64,000 nt of DNA from Mycosarcoma maydis. Lineage: Eukaryota > Basidiomycota > Ustilaginomycetes > Ustilaginales. Location of the stretch: contig NC_026481.1 in NCBI RefSeq assembly GCF_000328475.2, positions 495,476-559,475 of the forward strand, written 5' to 3'. The notes below the pieces were generated by a model. That model was not told the origin of the DNA and searched no databases. It was given only the letters and a program-made list of their open reading frames with translations. Of the stretch, positions 11,476 through 21,248 are shown piece after piece (position 1 is the stretch's first letter; each line of letters starts with the position of its first letter). The translations under genes and the position numbers were made by a program.

Positions 11476-11995
11476 TCCACCAACATACAGTTGACCGCTT
11501 AGGCCCACTTACACTCTCTTTTGACTCCAACTCGGAACACTCTCTTGCCTCCCTCTATCTTGTCGATTCCCACCTCGGTGCTTCTGCAAATCCTCGTTTC
11601 GCATCTGCACCTTGATTCCCACACAAACTCCTGTTCCTTTTGATTCTTGCAGCACAAGCTCATCACACAAATACGCGCGCACACACACACAAGTCAACAC
11701 GCTAGGACTCTCGGTCACAACGTTCTTGGACAACACGTACCTTAGATTGCTCGAATCGTGCATTCTTCATAACCCTGCCGCCCGCATCTGGCCGTGAGAT
11801 TCACGTCTATAGATCAGAGTTACGCAACCTGGCTTTCTCCGGAAGCCCACATCGCACATCTACACCGTCTATATAACTTGACTTTGTTCGGAAACGTCCC
11901 TCTGATTCGGTTTCCGCATCCCCTCGCTTCTGCAACAACCCATCCGCACCGCCCAAAACTTGGCGCATCCGACACGGACACGGCTCATGGGAAAA

Positions 11996-12694
11996 ATGCG
12001 TTTCAGCACGGCGATTACCCTCACGGCTCTTGTTGCCACCGGCAGTGCCTCTGCCTCGGTCTTGCCTCGAGTGCTCGACAACTACGATCTTGCTCAGCCC
12101 GTCGCGTTCGAAGAGCGAGAGGTACCGGTGCTTCAATGCGACGCACAGCCGATCTTCATCGGTGACCTCAAGATGTTGTCTACCACAGGTCGCGAAGTGT
12201 ACGCCGCGTTTGAAGGTATTCGCAACCAGGACGGCTACCAGCAGCTCGACGTTCAAAAGGCGGGTCAACCGTCGCGTATCGAGAAGTTTGCCTTCACGCC
12301 TTGCACCAGTTCGTTCATGGGCTACCAGCCCGAGTCGAACAAGGCGGCCGAGGTCACGTTTGGACGTCTGCAACCCGCTCATCTTGTCGGCAAGCGTTGC
12401 GTTTCGGCTGACAAGCTCGCGCATTCGGACGCTCGTCTGATCGCCGCCAAGTGCGAACCCTCAGACGATTCCGGTCAGCTCGCGCAATTCTGGAGCTTGA
12501 CCAAGCAGCCAGCTGCTGAAGAGGACAAGTTTGTGTACTACGTCAACTTCCTCGGCTTGCCCGCGGGTGACCAGCCCGACTTCCCTGGAACCTACACGCT
12601 CGGCCAGACCACCGTCGGCGCCAACAAGCTCGTCCGCCTGCAGCACTCCAAGGAAGAAGGAAAGCGCAGCGCATACTTCCTCAAGCTCGCTTGA
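11996..12694 (+). CDS. Small secreted cysteine-containing protein of unknown function
   Basis: 232 aa from the ATG at 11996; an in-frame ATG at 11987 would add three residues. The N-terminus is a clear signal peptide ('MRFSTAITLTALVATGSASA', likely cleavage after about residue 20). The mature part has four cysteines (in 'LQCDAQ', 'FTPCTSS', 'GKRCVSA', 'AAKCEPS'), enough for two disulfides, and motifs such as 'AQFWSLTK' that recall a beta-trefoil, though this is weak. No transmembrane helix is seen beyond the signal. It is likely secreted. I do not recognise the family, and an effector role is possible but unsupported. Confidence 0.75.
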   Translation: MRFSTAITLTALVATGSASASVLPRVLDNYDLAQPVAFEEREVPVLQCDAQPIFIGDLKMLSTTGREVYAAFEGIRNQDGYQQLDVQKAGQPSRIEKFAFTPCTSSFMGYQPESNKAAEVTFGRLQPAHLVGKRCVSADKLAHSDARLIAAKCEPSDDSGQLAQFWSLTKQPAAEEDKFVYYVNFLGLPAGDQPDFPGTYTLGQTTVGANKLVRLQHSKEEGKRSAYFLKLA

Positions 12695-12910
12695 GCCGTC
12701 TCGGTGATTTGGACTAGTCCGACGCTGAATCTAGGTTGATGCTGGTCGTCGAGTTTAAGTCGTCCACCGGCTAGATCCGAGATCGGCGTGCTGCGATCTC
12801 GACGACATGCACGACGGCTTCAGCGCATCTCGTTTGTGTCAACGTGCCAAAGCTGCGGAACAGAGCTTGCTCGACAGCGCCAGCATTCGCGATTCCGTTT
12901 CCAACATGTT

Positions 12911-12970
12911 CCTTCCTGGTCCTTCCTGGTCCTTCCTGGTCCTCCCTGGTCCTCCCTGGTCCTCCCTGGT
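12911..12970. repeat. 10-bp tandem repeat, six copies
   Basis: Three units of CCTTCCTGGT followed by three units of CCTCCCTGGT. The two unit types are sorted into blocks, as expected from stepwise slippage after one T to C change. Confidence 0.95.
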
Positions 12971-13515
12971 CCGCCTTCCATCCATCCTCCGACTCGGTCC
13001 TGCGCTTGCCCCTCTGCTCAATGCCGCGACCCGTTTCGATCGTGGTAGACTCGTTTGCGCAAACTCCAAACTGTATCTATAGTAGCTATATATCTTCTCT
13101 CGTCTCACTTCTCTCGCTGCTTTTCGCAGAGGCCAAGCGGCACCGTCTCTGGAGCGTGCATCCAGTGCGTAGTGCACTCGAGCACTGTTCAGCACTCATC
13201 GCTCCTGGACGTTTGTGCCGCGGGCTGCAAAAGCATCTCGTTTCCCACTTGGTCCGTTTCCTTTCCCATCCCGGCTTGGTTCTCTAAGCTGCTTGTTCCG
13301 CTCTCACGCTTTTTCGCCCAGCAGCCTGCTCGCCCGACTCTTGCTCGGTCTTCTAAGCATTGCCCACGTTGGTTCACGCTCGTAGTGCCATCAAATTCAT
13401 CTCGATTCGTGATTGATTCGTAACTGGTTTGCGCTGCTGAATTGCGTTGCTTGATTGTCTGATTTGCCGAGTCATTCTGTTTATTACGGGTCGTCGTACA
13501 AGAGGAAACAAGAAG

Positions 13516-13581
13516 GATCACGTCGCTACCGCTGTCATGAGCGTATTCACGATTCACAGTTGCGATGGTAGCGACGTGATC
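13516..13581. repeat. Perfect 15-bp inverted repeat (stem-loop, 36-nt loop)
   Basis: GATCACGTCGCTACC at 13516-13530 pairs exactly with GGTAGCGACGTGATC at 13567-13581. The loop contains an ATTCACGATTCAC heptamer pair. It is too far from either flanking gene to be an obvious terminator. Confidence 0.9.
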
Positions 13582-13852
13582 GGTACGCGCTGGCGGGTGT
13601 GCGTATGCTAGCACCAAGATACACCAGTGCGCGTGTAGCCTTAACACCAGCGTGCAGTTCACGATTCACGATTTTCATGTTTCTCTCAGTCAGGAGTGTC
13701 TCTACTCTGAGCCTGTACTTGGGCAATCAAGTTTCGTGATGCGTGGTTCTTTTCATGTCTGGCTTTTGGTTTTGAATTCAGATTCGTGAGATTGATCGGG
13801 CGAATATTCATGATTAATACGAGACGACGATTATAATACAAGTTTCACAAAG

Positions 13853-13884
13853 AATTGTGAATTGTGAATTGTGAATTGTGAATG
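13853..13884. repeat. GAATTGT heptamer array, about four copies
   Basis: Seven-bp units GTGAATT in tandem. They equal the TCACGAT heptamer (other strand) with G to A at its CpG, so this looks like a CpG-decayed version of the common intergenic array. Confidence 0.85.
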
Positions 13885-14262
13885 CGAATATTGGCGACGC
13901 GTACCTTTTCTTCCTTTCTTTTTCTTGCTTCGATGCAACCTCCACTCACAACTCGCCACGCACGTCTCGAGCATTGGTGAGGTGCTTTGGGATTCAAAAC
14001 GCAAAGGCACAGGCACGAGGCGTCAGTCTGCGAGTCCACTGTCTGCTCACGTGCACGAACCGTGATTCGTGATTTTGATTCTAGCTGAGCGTTTGTATGG
14101 CAGGATCGGAAACCCGTCAACGTGAATCCAACTGCTCGCCACCACCACCATCATCGTGATCGATCGACGAGACACGCGTCCTAGAACGCTCGACCAGGTC
14201 ATACCCAGTCTCGCATCCATAGCCCGGCCAGACGCATCACAACACCGATCACGTTGACCACC

Positions 14263-14670
14263 ATGAAGATCCTCATCAAGTCGTTGGCCGGTGGCAATTT
14301 CCACCTGGATGCCGAGCTCACCGATACCATCGGCACGATCAAGTCCAAAATCCAAAACGAGCAGGGTCATGCGCCCGAACTTCAGAAGATCATTTTCTCG
14401 GGAAAGATCCTGACCGATGACAAGACAGTAGCCGATTGCAAAATCAAGGAGAAGGATTTCCTCGTCGTCATGGTGTCCAAGCCCAAGGCGCCTAAACCTG
14501 CAACTGCTGGTGCGTCCACTTCGGTTGCTGCTCCTGAAAAGCCTACCGAAGCTGCACTGGCACCTGCGCCTGACGCTGCGCGTGCTGCGGCAGAGGCTCC
14601 AAAGGGACAAGATGCTGCAGTTCCCACGTCGGATTCCTCGAGCCCCGCCACCACCGCCACCGCCGCCGCC

Positions 14671-14704
<34 letters not shown>

Positions 14705-15606
14705 ATGCACCGGCGAGCGCAGAGTCTGCCACGCCATCTTCCGCGCAAACTCAGCAGCCGTCTGGCACTTCGGGCAGCTTTTTGACGGGTGGTGCGCTCG
14801 AGTCGGCCATGCAGAGCATGGTCGAGATGGGGTTCGAGCGCGATCAGGTGCAACGCGCCATGCGAGCCGCTTTCAACAACCCAGATCGTGCCGTCGAGTA
14901 TCTCATGACGGGCATTCCTGAACACCTTGTCAATCCACCAGCGGCGGCGGCAGAAGCTGCAGCCCGGACGTCTTCGGAGGGACAACAGACGCCTGCGTCT
15001 GGTGCAACGCCTGGTACGCCTGCTGCGCCTGCACCTGCTGGTGCGGCGGGTGGTAGTCGCGTTGCAGCGACGCCAGCTACGCCAGCGACACCGACGCCTG
15101 CGGGCCGTGCAGGCAACCTGTTCGAGGCGGCTGCAGCTGCACAGGCGGGGCGAGGTGGAGGTGCTGCACGTGCTGGCACGGGCGACAGCAGTGGCAGTGG
15201 CGGTGGAGCCGGTGTGTTGGGAGAAGACGACGGAAGCGGCGAACAGGTGATCGACCTCGGCAACCCGGCGATGCTTGCGCAACTGCAGCAACTTGTCCAG
15301 CAGAATCCAGCCGCACTGCAACCGCTCGTGCACGCCATCGCCCAGTCGAATCCGCAACTCGCCGAAGCCATGAACCATGACCCACAGGGCGTGCTCGCGC
15401 TGCTCGCAGGCGGGGCTGCAGCAGCCGACGATATCGACCTTCCTACACTTGCAGAGCTCGACGAGCCCGATCGTGCTAGTGTGCAGCAGATCGTCGCTAT
15501 GGGCATCCCAGAGGCCAAGGCTATCGAGTGTTACTTTATGTGTGGCAAAAACGTCGAAATGGCCGTACAGTACTACTTTGAGAACCCGCAGGATTTCGAC
15601 GATTGA
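14263..15606 (+). CDS. RAD23: UV excision repair / proteasome shuttle factor Rad23
   Basis: 447 aa. The ATG at 14263 (context ACCATGA) begins the ubiquitin-like domain (residues 1 to about 78, 'MKILIKSLAGGNFHLD'). Then come an Ala/Pro/Thr-rich linker, UBA1 (about 177-222, 'MVEMGFERDQVQRAMRAAF'), a second linker, an STI1/XPC-binding domain (about 334-385, 'LQQLVQQNPAALQPLVHAI') and UBA2 (about 399-442, 'QQIVAMGIPEAKAIECYF'). This is the complete Rad23 plan. Rad23 carries ubiquitinated proteins to the 26S proteasome and stabilises Rad4/XPC in nucleotide excision repair. Triplet repeats in the first linker encode an Ala run. Function is by strong family match. Confidence 0.96.
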
Positions 15607-16542
15607 TCTTCTCGGACTCGCGCAGATTCTGGATTTGGCGCCAGTTTGCAATCATCTCTCATTGGCTTGTTTGCTGAGCGTCGAGTGCGCGTCGTGTGTG
15701 CGTTTCGGCTATGGGCCACCTGTTTGTTGACCAGAGTGTGTGCAGCGACTACAGCAGTGAGCTCCAAGTGCAGGGTCGCTTGTCGATCTGCAATCGCGCA
15801 TGTGCATGCGACCAGTCGCTACATCCAGCTATCATGCTTGATCATGTCGATCGCGCCTGTGATGGCTTGGCTCTTGTTTTTGCGGCGATGACGTACTAGT
15901 TGCAAGTGCGCCGGCCGCACAGCCGACACACAGGAAGTTTGGGTGACTGCAAGATCGCTGGCTAGACCAGGTCACGTACTTGGTGGATCTGGCATCACCG
16001 TGCAATACTCAGCACACGTTGACGCACCCAGGCGCATTCAACTTGATACCTCCTAGTTGAGGGATGCACGGCTGCGCTAACGCTGCTCACTAGCCTGATA
16101 CAAGCGAAGCTCGACAGCAGAGCACGTGCAATCTTTGTCCATGTCTGTACGCTCCAGCTCATCTACAAACCGTGCACAGTCGCTGCCAAAGCCAGCCACT
16201 CCGAGATCAACTTGAGCTGCGACACGATCATGCACCCTTCTACGCTTGTGATCAAAATGTCTGGTCATTGTCCCTACATCATCCACCGAACCATCGCTCG
16301 AATCATCCACCGAAACATACATCAGAACTGAAAAGCGAGATGCTGGCACTCGAGCTGGATGCTTAGGCACACACACACGCTTCTACGCTTTTGATCAAAA
16401 TGTCCGTGTCATTGTCCTACAGCAGCAAACATAATCATCCATCGAATCATCGCTCGAGCCGGAATGCGAGACGCGAGATGCAAGATAGACATCTGAAAAA
16501 GTAGTGTTCAAGGCGTAACTCGAGATTGTCATTAGAAAGACC
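15607..16542. other. Convergent spacer with an imperfect 143-bp duplication
   Basis: Between the 3' ends of RAD23 and the beta-mannosidase gene. The right half contains two diverged copies of a roughly 120-140 bp segment (16237-16375 and 16380-16500). No gene was seen. Confidence 0.65.
16237..16500. repeat. Imperfect tandem duplication, period about 143 bp
   Basis: Both copies open with CTTCTACGCTTxTGATCAAAATGT, continue with GTCATTGTCC-TAC and ATCGCTCGA, and end around GCGAGATGC. They have diverged by substitutions and small indels. Confidence 0.8.
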
Positions 16543-19500
16543 CTAGATGCGCATACTTGCGTCGTCACCAAGCTTCGTTCGAGTGTTTTGCATTGTCTTG
16601 CGGCTGCTAGCCTTGCCTCCAAGATTGTCAAACAGCGACCAAGCGCTGAGCGAATCGAACCATTTCTTCCTTTGCTCCTCTGTGTCCTCCCATTCGACTC
16701 TCGCATCCTCGGAAGGGATCAGACGAACAAAGCTCAACGTCCTCGATTCGCCAGGGTTAAGCCAGAATACGTTGTGTGGTCGGCATTCACCATCACCTTG
16801 ACAAGTGGCAAAATAGCCTAGGTAGTGTGCTCCATGATCGACAAACACAAAAGGCGCGGTTGCGTTGCCAGTGTTGCGCACCTCAACCGTCCAGTGGCCA
16901 CCCTCGGCCGTGCTCTTCTGCGAGGTCGAGACCAGGGAGAGTCTGAGCTGCGGACGGACGTTTTCTTCCTCAAGGTGGCGGAGCGTGGCTGTAAGGTTGC
17001 GCAGTGGCGTCCAGTACCATGTCCAGTCCGAACCGGATCTTCCAGAGCTGAGACGCAGGTAGCATCCGTTGCTGCTCGTGCATACGCTTCGGGCGGGATT
17101 GCGAATAGTTGAAATCGTCATTGATCCAGGAGTCGTGACATCCAAAGTAACGTTCTCTCGGCGCTGGTAGAGCGGCTTGCCGACGAAATCAAACCAGTCC
17201 ATTCGCACGCTGACCTCACCCTCCCCAGCCCCAATCTTGGCACCAGTGTACACGACGTCTAGCTCCAACGTATCATCCGACACATTGTACACGGCCACAG
17301 CTACCAACGGAGCCTGCACGTTCGCATACACATAGTGCGCCATCTTCCATCGACCAGTGTATTCGATACTACTCCAACTCGTACCTTCCCAAATATCGTT
17401 GAGCTGCCAGACCACCAAACCGCGGTTTTGCTCGCGTCTTCCCGCTTGGCGACGATACACGGAAATCTGGTTGGCCATGAAGATGGCTTGGTATAGCTGA
17501 CTCGAGAGCGAATACTGGTGCAGCTCTTCGCGGGCATCCAAGCTAGCCAGAGGTTGCGGGAAATATGTGTTGACGGCGGAAAGCAGTTCGCGCTGGCCCA
17601 CATCGGCGCTAAAAGGGTAAGTCAAGTTTGCAGCAGGTGGATGCTTGAGATGCGCACGTAAGACAGTAGAGTTGACCGAATAGATTTCGTCGTTGATGCC
17701 CAAAGGAGCGAGAATGCGATCAAGAGTGTAAATCGAAGGGAGCGAAAACATACCAAACTCGACCATAAACCGGCTGCGCGGATACGTATTGATGTCAAAT
17801 GCCCTCTGCGCATCATAGCCGTAATGCTCACCGGTTCCATGTATCTCGACACCCCTGGTATAGTTATCATAACGACCTTGGTACGGGTCGAGCTGAAGGT
17901 AGCCTGTTGTGGTCGAGGAAGGAAGATACGACAAGCCTCTGCTGAACTCCTTGACGCGATCACGAATGACAAGGTCGAACAAGAGTTGATATCCACGCAG
18001 CCACTCTGGATCCTGTGGCCTTGTGCCATAGGCTCCTAAAAAGTACAGCTCGCCTTCATTGTTACCCACTACAGCAACCAGACTAGGGTGCGAGACAACT
18101 TCGACCATTACCTGTGCAATTTCGCCGCTAACCTCGCGGAGGAACTCTTGGTGGTAGGGATAGAGAGAGGCAGCAAAGATGGCGTCCATCCAAACCATGA
18201 TGCCCAGCTCGTCACACAGATCGAGCAGCTCTTGCGCAGGGTACGCGCCTCCGCCCCAGATGCGGATCAGATTGGTGTTTGCTTGAAGCGCTGATTCGAG
18301 CAGCCATCGGAGATAGTTTGGATTGATGCGTGGGGTGAGGGTATCGAGCGGGATCGTGTTGGTTCCCATGACGTAGACTTCACGTTGATTGACGAAGAGA
18401 CGAAAGTGCGAGCCAGGCTGGACGCCCTGGTTGACCTCTTGACGCGAGATATCGGAAAGATCCAGCACAGCGGTGCGAAAGCCAACACGCTTTCGGACCT
18501 CAATTCTCAGCTGATCACTTCGAATAACAACGTGATAAAGATTCTGTTCGCCGTAGCCGCGCGGCCACCAGAGCTTGGGACCGTACTTCCCGCCACTCGG
18601 AATTTCAAAGGCGGCATGCACGGGTTGATTGACTCCAGCTTGTACAGTCGGAGAGGAGAGAAGCGCATCAAAGGTGTACAAGCCCAGCGAGGGGATTGCG
18701 AGGCGAATCGATGGCCAGTGCACAACGTCGGACGAGAGCAATGTGAGAGTGACATTGATGATCCAGTTGGCGTCAGGATCGGGAGGCGGCAGATTGTTGG
18801 TTTGACCTTTGCGATAAATGTCAATGGCTGACGCAATGACCAGGACGGCCGGACTTTGCTGGGTGTAGGAAGAAGCTCGGCTTGTAGCGGCCTTGTGTGT
18901 GTTAATTGGAGCTGCTACAGCGTCAGAAGACTGGACAGAGGCGGGCAGTGCAATCAAGTAGGCAGGCCGGTACGGTCCTCGAGGCACCAAAGCAGGACCC
19001 CAATCCCAGCCGAAATCCGACTGCTGCTTGCGCACAAAGATTCGGTTGGGATACTCGTAGTCAGAGGTACGAGGTTCACGAGGGCTTTCTACCTGGTTCA
19101 GATAGCCTGGATCGTGCTCTGCGGCTTGCTGCGCAGCATACTCGTTGACATTTTCAAAGACGAGGGTGATGTTGGTATTGCGTGCGTGGCGCGTGGTCGT
19201 ATCGTCGGGGTCGAGTAGATGCGATGGAACTCGGAAGGCATGCCACTTGAACTGATTGTGTGTGGCACCGACCAGATGTCCTCCAACAAAGACTTTGGCG
19301 ATGGTGTCGAGGCCTTCAAAGTAGATCCAGTACTGTTGCTGGGGATTGGCGGTGATAGCAAGATTGCGAGTAGCTCGAATCTGTTGGACAACAGGCTCGA
19401 GGTCGGCGGTATAGGTCCAAGATGGCTCGTCGGCGACCCAGCGGTAGAGACCCTCGTTGAAGCCAATCGAGGGATCCTGAATGATGCCTGCACGGAGCAG

Positions 19501-19917
19501 ATCGAGATGAGCGAGCGACGGGAAGAGAGCATTGACTCGGATCGAACCGTTGGCGTTGGACAGCGACCATTCCAGGTCGGCGGAATTGGCGTTGGCGGCC
19601 AAGGGCGCTGGCGCTGGATCGTTGATGAAACCAGCCTGTGCACGTTGATCGCTGACGACGGTCTCGGTAGCTTGACTCGAACTGGGGGGACGCAGGGGGA
19701 AAGGGCGCTGGTGCGAAAGCTTTGAGGATAGCGACCAGACGTGCGTGTTGCTACTCGTGACGAGCTTGTGATGGGGATGGTGCTCCTGAATGGGAAGCGC
19801 CGCTCGGGCGTCGGATGGAAGCTGCCATTGCTGCTGGTGATGTTGAGGAGCGAACTCACCAACAGCGATAGTAGCAAGCGCAGCACATATAGCAATTACA
19901 AAAAGATGTTTGGTCAT
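16543..19917 (-). CDS. Secreted beta-mannosidase, glycoside hydrolase family 2
   Basis: 1,124 aa from the ATG at 19917; the frame extends upstream only from a GTG. A signal peptide covers about residues 1-22 ('MTKHLFVIAICAALATIAVG'). The GH2 sugar-binding, immunoglobulin-like and TIM-barrel parts follow. The acid/base glutamate is Glu621 in 'VVGNNEGELYF' and the likely nucleophile is Glu720 in 'RFMVEFGMFSLPS'; 'IRIWGGGAYP', 'CDELGIMVWMD' and 'VWQLNDIWEG' are typical of family GH2 mannosidases. It should remove terminal beta-1,4-mannose from mannan or N-glycan fragments outside the cell or in the vacuole. It is longer than many family members, partly from a low-complexity N-terminus. Confidence 0.93.
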   Translation of the reverse strand: MTKHLFVIAICAALATIAVGEFAPQHHQQQWQLPSDARAALPIQEHHPHHKLVTSSNTHVWSLSSKLSHQRPFPLRPPSSSQATETVVSDQRAQAGFINDPAPAPLAANANSADLEWSLSNANGSIRVNALFPSLAHLDLLRAGIIQDPSIGFNEGLYRWVADEPSWTYTADLEPVVQQIRATRNLAITANPQQQYWIYFEGLDTIAKVFVGGHLVGATHNQFKWHAFRVPSHLLDPDDTTTRHARNTNITLVFENVNEYAAQQAAEHDPGYLNQVESPREPRTSDYEYPNRIFVRKQQSDFGWDWGPALVPRGPYRPAYLIALPASVQSSDAVAAPINTHKAATSRASSYTQQSPAVLVIASAIDIYRKGQTNNLPPPDPDANWIINVTLTLLSSDVVHWPSIRLAIPSLGLYTFDALLSSPTVQAGVNQPVHAAFEIPSGGKYGPKLWWPRGYGEQNLYHVVIRSDQLRIEVRKRVGFRTAVLDLSDISRQEVNQGVQPGSHFRLFVNQREVYVMGTNTIPLDTLTPRINPNYLRWLLESALQANTNLIRIWGGGAYPAQELLDLCDELGIMVWMDAIFAASLYPYHQEFLREVSGEIAQVMVEVVSHPSLVAVVGNNEGELYFLGAYGTRPQDPEWLRGYQLLFDLVIRDRVKEFSRGLSYLPSSTTTGYLQLDPYQGRYDNYTRGVEIHGTGEHYGYDAQRAFDINTYPRSRFMVEFGMFSLPSIYTLDRILAPLGINDEIYSVNSTVLRAHLKHPPAANLTYPFSADVGQRELLSAVNTYFPQPLASLDAREELHQYSLSSQLYQAIFMANQISVYRRQAGRREQNRGLVVWQLNDIWEGTSWSSIEYTGRWKMAHYVYANVQAPLVAVAVYNVSDDTLELDVVYTGAKIGAGEGEVSVRMDWFDFVGKPLYQRRENVTLDVTTPGSMTISTIRNPARSVCTSSNGCYLRLSSGRSGSDWTWYWTPLRNLTATLRHLEEENVRPQLRLSLVSTSQKSTAEGGHWTVEVRNTGNATAPFVFVDHGAHYLGYFATCQGDGECRPHNVFWLNPGESRTLSFVRLIPSEDARVEWEDTEEQRKKWFDSLSAWSLFDNLGGKASSRKTMQNTRTKLGDDASMRI

Positions 19918-20193
19918 GCTGGCGAGATAGCACGCGGAGCGCGAATCCACGAATCAGTTCCGGCGCTCGGATCAGTGCCGGTGCTGTCCAGTGTGCATTG
20001 AGGAGTAGCAATAGCTGCTGATGGCACAGCAGATAGAGCGACGAGGGAGCAGATTGAGTTTATAGATCATGAGTCGTGAGTCTGAGGCGCAGCAAGACCG
20101 TCTGTGGGGGAGAGAATTCAGCCAGGGTCCAACATCACTCACAACTGACGACTCCGACTCGCTTAGCCAACCGTGGATAGGTCAGCCAAAAGC

Positions 20194-20236
20194 ATTCACG
20201 ATTCACGATTCACGGTTCACGATTCACGGTTCACGA
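20194..20236. repeat. Heptamer array ATTCACG/GTTCACG, about six copies
   Basis: Successive 7-bp units ATTCACG, ATTCACG, GTTCACG, ATTCACG, GTTCACG, keeping GNNTCAC while the two middle bases vary. Confidence 0.9.
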
Positions 20237-20275
20237 TACACATAGCGATTCGTGGTCATGGTAAATGGCGCCAAC

Positions 20276-20314
20276 AATCGTGAATCACGAATCGTGAATC
20301 ACATAACCGTGAAT
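20276..20314. repeat. Heptamer cluster in mixed orientation
   Basis: AATCGTGAATCACGAATCGTGAATCAC-type sequence: TCGTGA and TCACGA alternate, making overlapping palindromes. Confidence 0.85.
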
Positions 20315-21248
20315 TAGGGACAAGCGAATCTTGACAGGTGTGTGCTTCGTAATGTGCAAGCCAGCCAGGTTGGTCCATGCACTCGTGATTCGTGATTTGG
20401 CCAACGACTAGCCCAAGACGACGCAGCACAGCAGCAGTCACTGAGTAGTAGCCGTGATGGTAGTATCTGCTACTATAAATCAACTAAACCAATCGATTTT
20501 GTACGTAGCAGCAGCAGCGAGTTGTATGGCCAAGAAAACGAAAGCGTCTGAAATTGTGAATCCCCGCGATTTCCTGTGTGGCATTTCACTCACGACTGAG
20601 AATTGCATTGGCGATTCATATTCGTAATTTGTTTTGTGACTATATTCTGCGACCGGACCCTGTCCGCGCACACTCACATGACAGGATTCGTGTTCGTGAT
20701 TGATTACGAATTGGCACTTTGTGTAACGTCGTTGCACGTTGCCCACACCCACTCACCTGAGTTGGGAGTCACAAGCCTTTTTGCAGATTGTCAGCAAGAC
20801 GAGACGACGCCGAGAGCGCTTTCATTGTGGAGCATGCATGAATGTGGTCATGGCAATGGCAGACAGCCGGTCAAATGAGACGATCCGTGATTCGTGTCCC
20901 GCAGCACGGCGTTGGTTGCGAGTGAGAAGATGTTGCTCAATGAATGCACGCCAAGCGCTATTGCGTTTGTCCGTAGGTATCGCAGATGGCCGAATCGCCT
21001 GTTGACTCACTTTTGGTTCCAGCGTGTCGCTCCCATCAAAACCTCAAGTGAACCAGGCATTGTGGTCGACGTCGAGAGGCACCACACCATCCTATCGTGT
21101 ATATATCCCCGCATTTTTTTATCCGCTTCCATTTGCTGCCCCCTCAGATTCCCCTATTCACCTCTCACCTCATCCCTTCTGACCTTTGCACCTTGCGTCA
21201 CCCACCACCATTTTACACGCCTGACCCTCGCTGCGAGCTTCACAGAGA

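Larger units (their letters stand above)
9007..11995. other. 3-kb spacer without a supportable gene
   Basis: Several open frames of 60-165 codons occur, but none shows a recognisable domain and some run through heptamer repeats. Contents seen: an 11-bp inverted heptamer pair at 9214-9236, an ACTC run at about 9858-9878, heptamer words at 10116-10148, and a long pyrimidine-rich stretch at about 11383-11475 that probably belongs to the promoter or leader of the secreted protein gene. A non-coding transcript cannot be excluded. Confidence 0.6.
12695..14262. other. 1.6-kb spacer with repeats and a long hairpin
   Basis: No supportable gene. It holds a six-copy 10-bp tandem repeat (12911-12970), a perfect 15-bp inverted repeat (13516-13530 with 13567-13581), heptamer words at 13658-13674 and a four-copy GAATTGT array at 13853-13884. 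The last 200 bp should hold the RAD23 promoter. Confidence 0.65.
19918..21248. other. Divergent promoter spacer rich in heptamers
   Basis: 1.3 kb between two divergent start codons (mannosidase and monooxygenase). Heptamer clusters lie at 20194-20236, 20276-20314 and about 20381-20398. The last 150 bp before 21249 are pyrimidine-rich (CCCC/TCACC runs), as in many fungal leaders. No gene was found. Confidence 0.65.

Noticed and set aside
14047..15651. 534-codon open frame antisense to RAD23
   Set aside because: Arg/Ser/Cys-rich shadow of a GC-rich, repeat-containing gene, with no recognisable domain.
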